DNA of 44,122 nucleotides, taken from NCBI GenBank assembly GCA_005889405.1, contig VBFY01000066.1, forward strand, positions 1 through 44,122, written 5' to 3'. Below, piece after piece: positions 19,795 to 27,882 of the stretch. How positions within the stretch are numbered: position 1 is the first letter of the stretch; every line of letters begins with the position of its first letter. Origin of the DNA: Chloroflexota bacterium (lineage in GTDB: Bacteria; Chloroflexota; Limnocylindria; P2-11E). Both the position numbers and the translations under genes were made by a program. The notes beneath the pieces were generated by a model, which was not told the origin of the DNA, did not search any database, and worked only from the letters and a program-made list of their open reading frames with translations.

Positions 19795-20615
19795 GCCGAC
19801 GGCTCGGTCTTCTCGCGTAGCGCCGCGGCCAGCTCGGCGGCGGAACGACGCAGCAACGGGACGAGCTCGGTGCAGCGCTGGCGCGTGAGGCGGTTGGCCG
19901 GCGCCGAGATCGAGAGGGCTCCGATGAGCTCGGTCGGAGCGCCCATGACCGGGACGGCGACGCACCGGACCCCGTCGTCGTACTCCTCGTCGTCGATCGC
20001 GTAGCCACGCTCGCGGACCTCCTCGATCGCGCGGCGCAGCACGGCCGCGTCGACGATCGTGTGCGGCGTGTAGGGTCGAAGCTCCAGGCGGTCGAGCACG
20101 CTGTCGCGCCGCGCCGCCGGAAGCGCTGCGAGTAGCGCCTTCCCGGCACCGGTCGCATGAAGGGGCACGCGGTTGCCTGCCTGCGTGAAGAGCCGCACGA
20201 CCTGGGGGCTGGGGATCGTCTCGATGTACACCGCGGCGAGATCGTCGAGCACGACGAGGTTGGCCGTCTCGCGCGTGGCCTCGGTGATGGCGCGCAGGAC
20301 CGGCCGCGCGCGTAGGCGGAGCTCCCCGAACCGCGAGCGGCCCTCGGCCAGGGTCGCGAGCTTCGCCCCGGCGTAGTAGCGGCTGGTCTCTGGGTTCTGG
20401 CGCACATAGCCGCGACGCAGGAGCGTGGATAGGAGACGATGGACGGTGGAGACGTGGAGGCTGGTGCGCGCCGCGAGCGCGGTAATCGAGACCTCACCCT
20501 CGGCCGCCGCGAGTGCCTCGAGCAGGTCGAGCGCCCGATCGACCGACTGGACCGATCGGCGAGGGCGCTTGGGTGCTGGAGAATCTTTCGCTTCGCGCAA
20601 TCTCTTCTCTACCAC
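19791..20615 (-). CDS. IclR-family transcriptional regulator of the glc-lut operon
   Basis: IclR regulators bind DNA with an N-terminal winged helix-turn-helix and sense small carboxylic acids with a C-terminal GAF-like domain. The 274-residue product has the HTH at about residues 20-75 (SVDRALDLLEALAA through STVHRLLSTLLRRGYV) and an effector domain with LHATGAGKALLAALP, ERGYAIDDEEYDDGVRCVAVPV and GALSISAPANRLT, all typical. The GTG at 20615 is preferred because TATCCT lies five bases upstream as a likely -10; a TTG nine codons earlier is possible. As first gene of the overlapping operon it probably regulates its own transcription and that of glcDEF, the permease and lutBA, in response to glycolate, glyoxylate or lactate. 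It is divergent from uvrC, only 29 bp away. Confidence 0.93.
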   Translation of the reverse strand: MVEKRLREAKDSPAPKRPRRSVQSVDRALDLLEALAAAEGEVSITALAARTSLHVSTVHRLLSTLLRRGYVRQNPETSRYYAGAKLATLAEGRSRFGELRLRARPVLRAITEATRETANLVVLDDLAAVYIETIPSPQVVRLFTQAGNRVPLHATGAGKALLAALPAARRDSVLDRLELRPYTPHTIVDAAVLRRAIEEVRERGYAIDDEEYDDGVRCVAVPVMGAPTELIGALSISAPANRLTRQRCTELVPLLRRSAAELAAALREKTEPSA

Positions 20616-20620
20616 GTGAA

Positions 20621-20626
20621 AGGATA
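20621..20626 (-). promoter_or_regulatory. Possible -10 element of the iclR-glc-lut operon
   Basis: TATCCT on the minus strand lies five bases before the GTG start, which would give a leaderless or nearly leaderless message. The palindrome CACGTG covers the start codon and could take part in autoregulation. The -35 region would fall within the uvrC start. Confidence 0.4.
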
Positions 20627-20644
20627 GCGGTTGGACCCTCAAAC

Positions 20645-22519
20645 ATGAACAAGGACGAGCGCCGTGAGAGCCTCGAAGCCCAGGTCGCGTCCTTTCCGGA
20701 CGCGCCCGGCGTCTACCTGTTCAAGGATCCCCGCGGACGTGTCCTTTATGTGGGCAAGGCCGACGTCCTGCGCGACCGCGTCCGGGCGTACTTCGGGCCG
20801 ACCCTCGACGTCCGCCACATCCGCATGGTCGAGCGGGCGGAGCGCGTGGAATTCGCCGTCACCGGCTCGATCTCCGAGGCGTACCTCCTCGAGGCCAACC
20901 TCATCAAGCAGCACAAGCCTCGCTACAACATCCGGCTGAAGGACGACAAGTCCTATCCGTACGTGAAGATCACGCTCGGTGAAGATTTCCCGCGCATCCT
21001 TCGCACGCGCTCGCTCGGCGACCGCACCGCGCGTTACTTCGGGCCGTTCGCGAACGCGAAGTCGGTCGACCAGTCGCTCGACCTGCTTCAGAAGCTGTTC
21101 CCGTATCGGACCTGTAAGCTCACGATCCTCGCCGGCGACGAAGGCCGCGGGCACACCGTGCCGCCGAGCGCGCTTCCCGGTGGACGGCCCTGCCTGCTGT
21201 TTCACCTCAAGCGCTGCACCGCACCGTGCGTCGGGAACACGACGAAGGACGAATATCGCGCGACGGTCGACAAGAGCGTCCTTTTCCTGGAGGGCCGCTA
21301 CGAGACGCTCGCGCGCGCGACGCGCAGGGAAATGGAGTCCGCCGCCGACACCCTGGAGTTCGAGCGGGCGGCCGCGCTGCGTGACCGTCTCACCGCCATC
21401 GATCGCACCCTCGACCGGCAGGAGGTGCACGCGTACAAGGGCGATGACTTCGACGTCCTCGCGGCCGCGATCGACGAAGGCGACGCCGTCGTCCAGCTGT
21501 TCCGCGTCCGCGACGGCACGATCGTCGGCCGCGATCACTTCGCACTCGAAGGATCCGAGGGCGCGGGCGCGCCGGAGGTGATCGCCTCGTTCCTGCGCCA
21601 GCACTACAGCGCGGCGACGATGCTGCCGCCGGAGATCGTGACGCCCGCGACGCTCCCCGATGCCCCCGCCCTCGAAGCCTTCCTCACCGAGCGTCGCGGC
21701 GGACCGGTGCGTTTGCACGTGCCCCAGCGCGGCAAGAAGCGGCATTTGGCCGAGCTCGCCGAGCGCAATGCGAAGGACGCGCTCGAACAGGAGCGCGTGC
21801 GGTGGCTCGCTGACCGCGGCAAGACCGACGTCGCGCTGCGCGAGCTGCAGGAGGCGCTCGGCCTCGAAGGACCGCCGAAGCGGATCGAGTGCTACGACGT
21901 GAGCCACGTGCAGGGCACGAGCGTCGTGAGCTCGATGGTCGTCTTCGAGGACGGCCGGCCCGCGAAGTCGCAGTACCGGCGTTTCCGCGCGCGCATCGCC
22001 GACCGCAACGACGACTTCACGAACATGCACGACACACTCAAGCGTCGCTTCGCACGCTCCGCGTCGCCCGAGGCACAGTCGTCATGGCCGCTGCCCGATC
22101 TTGTCATCCTCGACGGAGGCAAGGGGCAGCTCTCCGCCGGTCTCGCGGCGCTGGCGGACGCGGGCCGGCTGCAGATCCCGATCGCCGCGCTCGCGAAGGA
22201 GCGCGAGGAGCTGTTCGTGCCGAACCGTCCAGATCCGATCGTCCTGCCGCGCAATGCGCAAGGCCTCTATCTCGTGCAGCGCATCCGCGACGAGGCGCAC
22301 CGCTTCGCCGTCACGTACCACCAGAAGGTGCGCGCGCGCCGCGCGGTCCGCTCGATCCTCGACGACATCGCGGGTGTTGGTCCCGCACGCAAACGTGCGC
22401 TACTCCGGAAGTTCGGCTCGGTGCGGGCGATGCAGGAGGCGCCGGTCGAGGATCTCGCCGCGGTCGGTGGCGTCGGCGTCGCTCTCGCGGAGCGGATCAA
22501 GTCGGCTCTTACGTCCTGA
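20645..22519 (+). CDS. uvrC: UvrABC excinuclease subunit C
   Basis: UvrC makes both incisions in nucleotide excision repair. The 624-residue product begins with a GIY-YIG nuclease domain (PGVYLFKD, VLYVGKAD, and the EAYLLEANLIKQHKPRYN segment), has the four-cysteine cluster region YRTCKL with RPCLLFHLKRCTAPC, a UVR domain (AADTLEFERAAALRDRL), the RNase H-like endonuclease half (CYDVSHVQGTSVVSSMVVF, DLVILDGGKGQ) and a C-terminal helix-hairpin-helix pair (IAGVGPARKRALLRKFGS). Length is normal. The ATG at 20645 puts the GIY-YIG domain at its usual place; the open frame upstream is antisense to iclR. No LexA box was seen here, unlike at uvrB. Confidence 0.97.
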   Translation: MNKDERRESLEAQVASFPDAPGVYLFKDPRGRVLYVGKADVLRDRVRAYFGPTLDVRHIRMVERAERVEFAVTGSISEAYLLEANLIKQHKPRYNIRLKDDKSYPYVKITLGEDFPRILRTRSLGDRTARYFGPFANAKSVDQSLDLLQKLFPYRTCKLTILAGDEGRGHTVPPSALPGGRPCLLFHLKRCTAPCVGNTTKDEYRATVDKSVLFLEGRYETLARATRREMESAADTLEFERAAALRDRLTAIDRTLDRQEVHAYKGDDFDVLAAAIDEGDAVVQLFRVRDGTIVGRDHFALEGSEGAGAPEVIASFLRQHYSAATMLPPEIVTPATLPDAPALEAFLTERRGGPVRLHVPQRGKKRHLAELAERNAKDALEQERVRWLADRGKTDVALRELQEALGLEGPPKRIECYDVSHVQGTSVVSSMVVFEDGRPAKSQYRRFRARIADRNDDFTNMHDTLKRRFARSASPEAQSSWPLPDLVILDGGKGQLSAGLAALADAGRLQIPIAALAKEREELFVPNRPDPIVLPRNAQGLYLVQRIRDEAHRFAVTYHQKVRARRAVRSILDDIAGVGPARKRALLRKFGSVRAMQEAPVEDLAAVGGVGVALAERIKSALTS

Positions 22520-22959
22520 TGCTCGTGAGACGTGCCGGCCTCGGGGACGTCGACGACCTGGCACCGCTCTTCGATCTCTATCGCCAGTTCTACGGACAGG
22601 CCTCCGATCTCGCGGCTGCGCGCGCGTTCCTCTCCGAGCGGCTGCGCCGCGACGAGTCCGTGATCTTCATCGCGAGCGCGGACGACGTGGCGCTGGGCTT
22701 CACCCAGCTGTATCCATCTTTCTCGTCCGTCTCGGTGAGGCGGCTCTGGATCCTCAACGACCTCTTCGTGAGCCCGGCCGCGCGACGCGGTGGCGTCGGC
22801 AGGCGCTTGCTCGAGCGTGCGCGGGAGTGGGCTGTCGAGACCGGAGCCAAGGGCCTGACGCTCACGACGGCGCTCACCAACAGCGCGGCGAGATCGCTGT
22901 ACGAGTCCTGCGGTTGGCGGCTGGACGACGAGTTCGCGCACTACCAGCTGCTCGTGTGA
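22519..22959 (+). CDS. GNAT-family N-acetyltransferase
   Basis: The 146-residue product is a single GNAT domain that would transfer an acetyl group from acetyl-CoA to an amine. The acetyl-CoA site is clear: LNDLFVSPAARRGGVGRRLLERA contains the Q/RxxGxG/A loop as RRGGVG near residue 95, and the last strand-helix unit is NSAARSLYESCGWRLDDEF. The N-terminal part starts directly with MLVRRAGLGDVDDLAPLF, the usual first strand and helix. The ATG shares its first base with the uvrC stop (TGATG), so it is co-transcribed with uvrC. The substrate is unknown; related proteins often carry activity on small amines or amino acids. Confidence 0.92.
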   Translation: MLVRRAGLGDVDDLAPLFDLYRQFYGQASDLAAARAFLSERLRRDESVIFIASADDVALGFTQLYPSFSSVSVRRLWILNDLFVSPAARRGGVGRRLLERAREWAVETGAKGLTLTTALTNSAARSLYESCGWRLDDEFAHYQLLV

Positions 22960-23040
22960 CCCCACAGCTCGACTGTGACGCGCGATGCGGTCCGTCACCT
23001 CATCGTTTCGATATCTCGGCTACAGAACCGTGAGGAACGC

Positions 23041-23070
23041 TTGACTTTCAATTAGGTCGAGTCGCATCTT
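23041..23070 (+). promoter_or_regulatory. Possible promoter of the DUF2089 gene
   Basis: TTGACT at 23041-23046 is a good -35 match. A weak CATCTT -10 follows at 23065-23070 with 18-bp spacing, six bases before the ATG. The remaining 80 bp back to the GNAT gene hold a short GTGACG/CGTCAC stem at 22975-22998. Confidence 0.35.
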
Positions 23071-23076
23071 CGGTCT

Positions 23077-23460
23077 ATGCCCAATCCGGTGGTCGCGAAG
23101 TGTCCGATCTGCGCCGCGCAGCTCAAGGTGGTGCGCCTCGACTGCGACAGCTGCGGCACGCGTCTGGAGGGCTCGTTCTCGCTCGGCCGCTTCCACGCCT
23201 TGTCCCCGGATCAGCTGGAGTTCCTCGAGACATTCATTCGTGCGCGCGGCAACTTCAAGGACATCGAGCGCGAGCTCGGCATCTCATATCCGACGGTCCG
23301 CTCGCGGCTCGACGCGATGATCCGCGCGCTCGGCTTCCCGTCGCAGGCCGAGCCGGACCGCGAGAGCGAGCGACGCAAGGAGATCCTACGCGAGCTGGCG
23401 GAAGGCCGCATCGCGGCGGACGACGCCGCGAGCCTCCTCGAGAGTGAGCCGAGCGCATGA
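23077..23460 (+). CDS. DUF2089-family zinc-ribbon/HTH protein
   Basis: The 127-residue product has an N-terminal zinc ribbon with CPIC near residue 9 and CDSCG near 25, then the LSPDQLEFLETFIRARGNFKDIERELGISYPTVRSRLD region that defines DUF2089 and looks like a helix-turn-helix (GISYPTVRSRL as recognition part). The last 25 residues form a short helical motif, KEILRELAEGRIAADDAASLLES, also found in the next two genes. A DNA-binding regulator is likely but not proven. The ATG start lies after a possible promoter. The next gene overlaps its end by 4 nt. It heads the cassette that leads to the ABC exporter. Confidence 0.9.
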   Translation: MPNPVVAKCPICAAQLKVVRLDCDSCGTRLEGSFSLGRFHALSPDQLEFLETFIRARGNFKDIERELGISYPTVRSRLDAMIRALGFPSQAEPDRESERRKEILRELAEGRIAADDAASLLESEPSA

Positions 23461-24788
23461 GCGAGGAACGCCAGGGTCCCGACGAGCGTGATGCGCCGCG
23501 CGACGAACGCGCTGCCGGGAGCGACCAGGCCGCCTCGGGTGAGGGTCACCGGCGCGAAGAGCGTCGTGCCGAACGGGAGGCGCGTCGGGCGGAGCGCGAC
23601 GCCGAGCGAGCGGCGCGCCACGCGGAGCATGCCGCACGCCGTGCGGAGCACCAGTCGCACCGGTTCGAATTCAAATCAGGTTCCGGTCGCTTCACGTTGG
23701 ACGGCACTGAGTTCGATCCGGGTCAGTTCGCGCGCGCGTTCGTCGGCGACTTCGTAGGCGACGTCGGAGGCGAGAGCTACACGGACACGGCTGAGGAGCG
23801 CTTCACGTTCGACCACACGCCGCGGCTGCACGTGCGCAACGTCTCGGGAGAGACGTCGATCACCGCTGGAGGCGCCCCCGGCGAGATCAGGGTCGTGGCG
23901 CGCAAGCGCGTGAGCGCCGGCGGCGAGGACCGCGCGAAGCGCCTCCTGAAGAACCTCGAGATCCGGATGGAGAAGCACGGCGACGAGCTGCTCATCGAAC
24001 CGCACCTTTACGAGCAGGAGCGCGGTTGGATCGACCTCTTCCGCGGCAAACGCTTCCGCGTCGATTTCGAGATCACCGTACCCGCGGAGTGCGCGATCGA
24101 TGCGCAGACCGTGAGCGGCGAGCTCTCCGTCGAGGGCGTTCGTGGACCGCTCGAGATCCAGACGGTCTCGGGCGACGTGCGGCTCGAGGATCTGCAGGGG
24201 CCGATGCGGCTCAAGTCGGTGAGCGGCGATGTCGATTGCCGTCGCTACGTCGGGCACTTCGAGGGCAACACCGTCAGCGGTGACGTGACGATCAGTGCCG
24301 CGCGCCTCCGCTCCAGCCTGCTGCACACCGTGAGCGGTGATGTCCAGATCGAAGGTCGACTCGATCCGCGGAAGGAGCACCGCTTCAAGACCATCAGCGG
24401 CGACATCGACCTGGCCCTCGTCGAGCCCGATGCGACGATCGAGTACCGCACCGCGAGCGGAGATGTCGAGTGCGAGCTGCCCGCTCGCATGGTGCGACAT
24501 GGCCGCCACGAGTTCAGCATCGTCATCGGCGGTGGACACGGCGGCGTCGGCGTGAAGACGGTGAGCGGCGACCTCACGGTGCGCGGCACCAGCGTGGCGG
24601 CCCCGGATGACGCGCAGCCCGAGGAGGCCGCGCCCGAGGAGGCCTCCGCCGCCGACGCCGAACGGACACAGCCGATGGACATGTCGTCGCGCGAAGAGGT
24701 GCGCTCGGTGCTCGAGCGGCTTGCGCGCGGCGAGCTCGGCGTCGACGACGCCGCGGCCGCGCTCGATTCAGCCCGCCGGGGGCGCTGA
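23457..24788 (+). CDS. DUF4097-family beta-repeat protein with C-terminal SHOCT-like motif
   Basis: The 443-residue product starts with a highly charged region, about residues 20-65 rich in Glu, Arg and Ala and probably one long helix. From about residue 120 to 385 come repeated units centred on VSGD/VSGE (at least eight copies, such as QTVSGELSVEGV, QTVSGDVRLEDL and HTVSGDVQIEGR), the right-handed beta-stack typical of DUF4097. The C-terminal 25 residues carry EEVRSVLERLARGELGVDDAAAALDS, matching motifs in both neighbours. No signal peptide or membrane segment is visible, so it is probably cytoplasmic or bound to the membrane face. B. subtilis YvlB and enterococcal LiaX combine similar parts and belong to envelope stress systems. 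The start overlaps the preceding gene by 4 nt. Confidence 0.88.
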   Translation: MSEERQGPDERDAPRDERAAGSDQAASGEGHRREERRAEREARRAERDAERAARHAEHAARRAEHQSHRFEFKSGSGRFTLDGTEFDPGQFARAFVGDFVGDVGGESYTDTAEERFTFDHTPRLHVRNVSGETSITAGGAPGEIRVVARKRVSAGGEDRAKRLLKNLEIRMEKHGDELLIEPHLYEQERGWIDLFRGKRFRVDFEITVPAECAIDAQTVSGELSVEGVRGPLEIQTVSGDVRLEDLQGPMRLKSVSGDVDCRRYVGHFEGNTVSGDVTISAARLRSSLLHTVSGDVQIEGRLDPRKEHRFKTISGDIDLALVEPDATIEYRTASGDVECELPARMVRHGRHEFSIVIGGGHGGVGVKTVSGDLTVRGTSVAAPDDAQPEEAAPEEASAADAERTQPMDMSSREEVRSVLERLARGELGVDDAAAALDSARRGR

Positions 24789-24789
24789 C

Positions 24790-25197
24790 GTGCCGAGCGA
24801 CGAAGGCAAGCAGGTCCTGAAGCTTCTTGCCGAGGGCAAGATCGACGTCGAGCAGGCTTTCCGGCTTTTACGCGCGCTCGGCGACATCGATGAGAGACCG
24901 CGCGGGTCGGTCGCACCGCCGCCACCGGCTCCACCCGAGCCCCCGATGCCTCCCGGCGCCCGTGGCCGGATCCTGCGCATCCGGGTCACCGAGAATGGCC
25001 AGCAGAAGGTCAATGTCGCGATCCCCCTCGCGATCGCGCGGGTGGGGAAGATGAAGCTCGCGTCCAGCGGGCTTGTTCGGGGCCACCTGGCGAAGTTCGG
25101 GATCGATCTCGACGAGCTCCTGCGCACGATCGACTACCCCGGGAAGTTCGTCGACATCGCCGACGACGAGGATCGGGTGGAGATCTTCGTCGAGTGA
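24790..25197 (+). CDS. Small protein with N-terminal SHOCT-like motif upstream of the ABC exporter
   Basis: The 135-residue product begins with EGKQVLKLLAEGKIDVEQAFRLLRAL (residues ~5-30), the same short helical pattern as the C-termini of the two proteins before it. A proline-rich linker (residues ~40-58, containing APPPPAP) leads to a compact domain of about 75 residues with RILRIRVTENGQQKVNVAIPLAIARVG and a repeated Val/Ile pattern ending in DDEDRVEIFVE. This kind of domain accompanies DUF4097-type proteins, but no function is known. The GTG at 24790 follows the DUF4097 stop by one base, and the stop overlaps the ATPase start by 4 nt. Confidence 0.85.
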   Translation: MPSDEGKQVLKLLAEGKIDVEQAFRLLRALGDIDERPRGSVAPPPPAPPEPPMPPGARGRILRIRVTENGQQKVNVAIPLAIARVGKMKLASSGLVRGHLAKFGIDLDELLRTIDYPGKFVDIADDEDRVEIFVE

Positions 25198-26201
25198 GCA
25201 GCGCCGTCGTCGCGACGGAGCTGGTCAAGGAATTCGATAGGGGTCGGTACACGCTGTGGCAGCGGCTTCGCCGCGAGCCCGATCGTCGCACGCGCTTCCG
25301 CGCTGTCGATGGCATCGATCTGCGCGTGGAGACCGGCGAGATCTTCGGTCTGCTGGGACCCAACGGCGCCGGGAAGACGACGACGATGAAGATGGTCTCC
25401 ACGCTGCTGGAGCCGACGAGCGGAACGATCGAGGTCCTGGGCATCGACGTGGCGCGACATCCGCGCGAGGTGCGTGCGCGGCTCGGCGCGATGCTCTCCG
25501 GCGAGCGGAGTCTCTACTGGAAGCTCACCGGTCGCGAGAACCTCGAATATTTCGCCGCGCTGTATCACGTTCCGCCGAAGGACACTCGGGAGCGGATCGA
25601 TCGATCGCTGGCGGCGGTGAAGCTCAGTGACCGCGAGGACGATTACGTCGAACGCTACTCGACGGGCATGCGCCAGCGCCTCGCGCTGGCGCGAGCGCTG
25701 CTGCCCGATCCGCCGCTCGTCATCTTGGACGAGCCGACCGTGGGTCTCGATCCGCAGTCGTCACGCGATCTGCGCGACCGCGTTCGCGATCTTCGCGCGC
25801 AGGGCCGCACGATCCTTCTGACGACGCACTACATGGAGGAGGCCGACCAGCTCTGCGACCGCGTGGCGATCATCGATCACGGCAAGATCGTCGCGCTGGA
25901 TTCGCCGGCCGCGTTGAAGCAGACCATTCGCGCTGAGGAGATCGTCCGCCTCGAGATCGGCCTTAACGGCGACGGCCTTGGGCTTCTCGCTCAGCTCGGT
26001 CGCGCCGGGACCGTCGCTCGTCAACAGCAGACGAACGGCACCCTCGCCGTGACGATCCATTGCACTTCCGCTCGCGACCTGGTGCCGGCCGCCTTCGATG
26101 CCGCGCGGGCGCACGGTGCGACCGTGCAGCACGTCGAGGTCGTGCCGGTAACGCTCGAGGACGTGTTCCTGTCGGTGACCGGGCGCGAGCTGCGGGAGTG
26201 A
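25194..26201 (+). CDS. ABC-2 type exporter, ATP-binding subunit (DrrA/NatA-like)
   Basis: This subunit powers an exporter formed with the two permeases that follow. The 335-residue product has Walker A GPNGAGKTT near residue 56, the Q-loop region LGAMLSGERSLYWKLTGREN, signature YSTGMRQRLALARAL (the STGMRQR variant common in ABC-2 systems), Walker B LVILDEPTVGLD and H-loop TTHYMEEAD, then a C-terminal regulatory domain of about 90 residues. An N-terminal insert YTLWQRLRREPDRRTRF precedes the first strand. The GTG start overlaps the preceding stop as GTGA. The cargo (drug, lipid or polysaccharide) cannot be told. Confidence 0.95.
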   Translation: MSSAVVATELVKEFDRGRYTLWQRLRREPDRRTRFRAVDGIDLRVETGEIFGLLGPNGAGKTTTMKMVSTLLEPTSGTIEVLGIDVARHPREVRARLGAMLSGERSLYWKLTGRENLEYFAALYHVPPKDTRERIDRSLAAVKLSDREDDYVERYSTGMRQRLALARALLPDPPLVILDEPTVGLDPQSSRDLRDRVRDLRAQGRTILLTTHYMEEADQLCDRVAIIDHGKIVALDSPAALKQTIRAEEIVRLEIGLNGDGLGLLAQLGRAGTVARQQQTNGTLAVTIHCTSARDLVPAAFDAARAHGATVQHVEVVPVTLEDVFLSVTGRELRE

Positions 26202-27037
26202 CGGTCGCCGCCGACATCCGGGCGTTCGTCGCGTCCGCGCGCAAAGAGCTGCGGATCATGCGGCGCTATCCGACCCTGCTCCTCAGCGTGCTCTTCTGGC
26301 CGATCCTGCTCCCGGCCGCGGCCGTGCTGATGGGTCGTGCGTACTCCGGGTCGAACGATCCGCAGGCGATCCAGGCGTTCGCCGAGCGCGCGGGCACGTC
26401 CGAGGTCACGGGGTTCGTGTTCGTGGGCTACGCGATGTACATGTGGCTCTCGGCGATGCTGTGGGGGCCCGGATCGGCGCTGCGCACCGAACAGGTGCGC
26501 GGCTCGCTCGAGGCGGTCTTCCTCACGCCCACGTCTCGGCTCGTGCCGCTGTTCGCTCCGCCGATCGCCGCGCTTCCGGCGATCATCCTCGACTTCGCCG
26601 TGATCTTCCCGGCGATGTGGCTGCTCTTCGGGGTCGTGCTGCCGTTCGACGCAATGCTGCGCGCGGTCGCGGTCGCGGTCGTCGGGATCCCGGCGCTCTA
26701 CGCCATCGGAGCGCTGTTCGCGTCGCTCGTGCTGCGCTACGGCGAGATCGGGCCGGTCGTGCACCTGACGCGCGGGATCTTCGTGCTCGCGTGCGGTATC
26801 ACGTTCCCGGTCGCGATGTTGCCCGCGTGGGCGCAGATCGGCGCGGCGCTGCTCCCCCCGACGTACACGGTCGCGGACACCCGCGCGGTGCTGCTCCGCG
26901 GCGAAGGGCTTGGCGCCGTCGCGGGCGATCTCATCTTCGTCGTCGCGCTCACAGTGATCGTTGCCGCGCTCGCCTCGGTGGTATTCCGGTGGCTCGATCG
27001 GAGTGCGAGGCGCACGGGCATGTTGGGGCGCTATTGA
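26198..27037 (+). CDS. ABC-2 type exporter permease subunit 1
   Basis: The 279-residue product is an ABC-2 family permease with six likely membrane helices. The N-terminus carries the amphipathic stretch before the first helix (SARKELRIMRRYPTLLLSVLFWPILLPAA), a long outer loop follows, and the C-terminal part has the family pattern GITFPVAMLPAWAQIGAALLPPTY near residue 200-225. The GTG start overlaps the ATPase stop (GTGA) and the stop shares one base with the ATG of the second permease, so ATPase and both permeases are translated together and probably form a heterodimeric channel. Confidence 0.92.
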   Translation: MTVAADIRAFVASARKELRIMRRYPTLLLSVLFWPILLPAAAVLMGRAYSGSNDPQAIQAFAERAGTSEVTGFVFVGYAMYMWLSAMLWGPGSALRTEQVRGSLEAVFLTPTSRLVPLFAPPIAALPAIILDFAVIFPAMWLLFGVVLPFDAMLRAVAVAVVGIPALYAIGALFASLVLRYGEIGPVVHLTRGIFVLACGITFPVAMLPAWAQIGAALLPPTYTVADTRAVLLRGEGLGAVAGDLIFVVALTVIVAALASVVFRWLDRSARRTGMLGRY

Positions 27038-27858
27038 TGTACGAGCTGCGAGCGGCGGTCGCGATCGCGAAGAAGGACCTCAAGACCTTCTTCCGCTACC
27101 GGATCGCGGTCGTCTCACAGATCTTCGTTCCCCTGTACCAGGGCGTGATCCCGGGTCTGCTCTTCGGCGCGTCTTTCGCCGTGGGCGGCCGGGTGGTCGG
27201 CCTCGAGGAGACCGTCGGCACGGAGAACCTCGCGGGCTTCATCTTCATGGGCGGCGTGATGAGCGGCCTCATCGCCACGGGCTTCTGGAGCATGGCGATG
27301 GGCATCCGGAACGAGATGGATGCGGGAACGCTCGAGCCTAGCTGGCTCACGCCGACGCACCACGAGACGCTGCTCATCGGTCGCGCGCTCGGCGGGGTCG
27401 TGTGGCAGATCCTGGGTCAGACCGCGCTGTTCACGATCGGCATCGCCTTCTTCGGTCTGCGCTTCCGGACCGAGATCGTCTACGCGGTGCCTGCCGTGCT
27501 CGTCGCGGTCGTGGCGATGGTCGGCGTCGCGTACCTGCTCGCAGCGGGCGTCCTGCTGATCCGCGAGGCGAACTTCTTCATCGACACCACGAACTTCCTC
27601 TTCTCGATCGCGTCGGGCACCGCGTTCCCGGTCACGATCCTGCCGGCGGTCTTCCTGCCGGTCGCGTTGCTTCTGCCGACCACCTACGCCGTCGACCTGC
27701 TCCGCGTCCATGCGATCGGTCAGCGGCCACTCTTCGATCCGCTGCTGGAATGGGCCGCCCTGCTCGCGACGACCGCGCTCGTCATCGTCCTCGGTCGGTG
27801 GGCCTTCGCGCGGGCCGTGCATGTCATGCGGGTCCGGGGGACGCTCGCGCAGTACTAG
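27037..27858 (+). CDS. ABC-2 type exporter permease subunit 2
   Basis: The 273-residue product is a paralogue of the preceding permease, with six membrane helices, a basic N-terminus (IAKKDLKTFFRYRIAVVSQIF), the central MGIRNEMDAGTLEPSWLTPT segment that precedes the coupling region of ABC-2 permeases, and SGTAFPVTILPAVFLPVALLLPTTYAVDLLR near the end. The ATG overlaps the preceding stop as TGATG. After the stop there are 24 bp to the next gene, which has its own possible -10 element. Confidence 0.92.
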   Translation: MYELRAAVAIAKKDLKTFFRYRIAVVSQIFVPLYQGVIPGLLFGASFAVGGRVVGLEETVGTENLAGFIFMGGVMSGLIATGFWSMAMGIRNEMDAGTLEPSWLTPTHHETLLIGRALGGVVWQILGQTALFTIGIAFFGLRFRTEIVYAVPAVLVAVVAMVGVAYLLAAGVLLIREANFFIDTTNFLFSIASGTAFPVTILPAVFLPVALLLPTTYAVDLLRVHAIGQRPLFDPLLEWAALLATTALVIVLGRWAFARAVHVMRVRGTLAQY

Positions 27859-27869
27859 ACGCGGGCCGC

Positions 27870-27875
27870 TAGGCT
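27870..27875 (+). promoter_or_regulatory. Possible -10 element of the YvlD-like gene
   Basis: TAGGCT lies seven bases before the GTG start, in the short gap behind the second permease gene. It has the same distance to the start codon as other TAnnnT elements in this window. Confidence 0.3.
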
Positions 27876-27882
27876 AACGGCC

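Noticed and set aside
20639-22030. 463-codon open frame antisense to uvrC
   Set aside because: Same type of shadow, opposite to a clearly conserved gene.
22975-22998. GTGACG/CGTCAC stem as terminator behind the GNAT gene
   Set aside because: Only 6 bp and no T-run; too weak to list as a feature.
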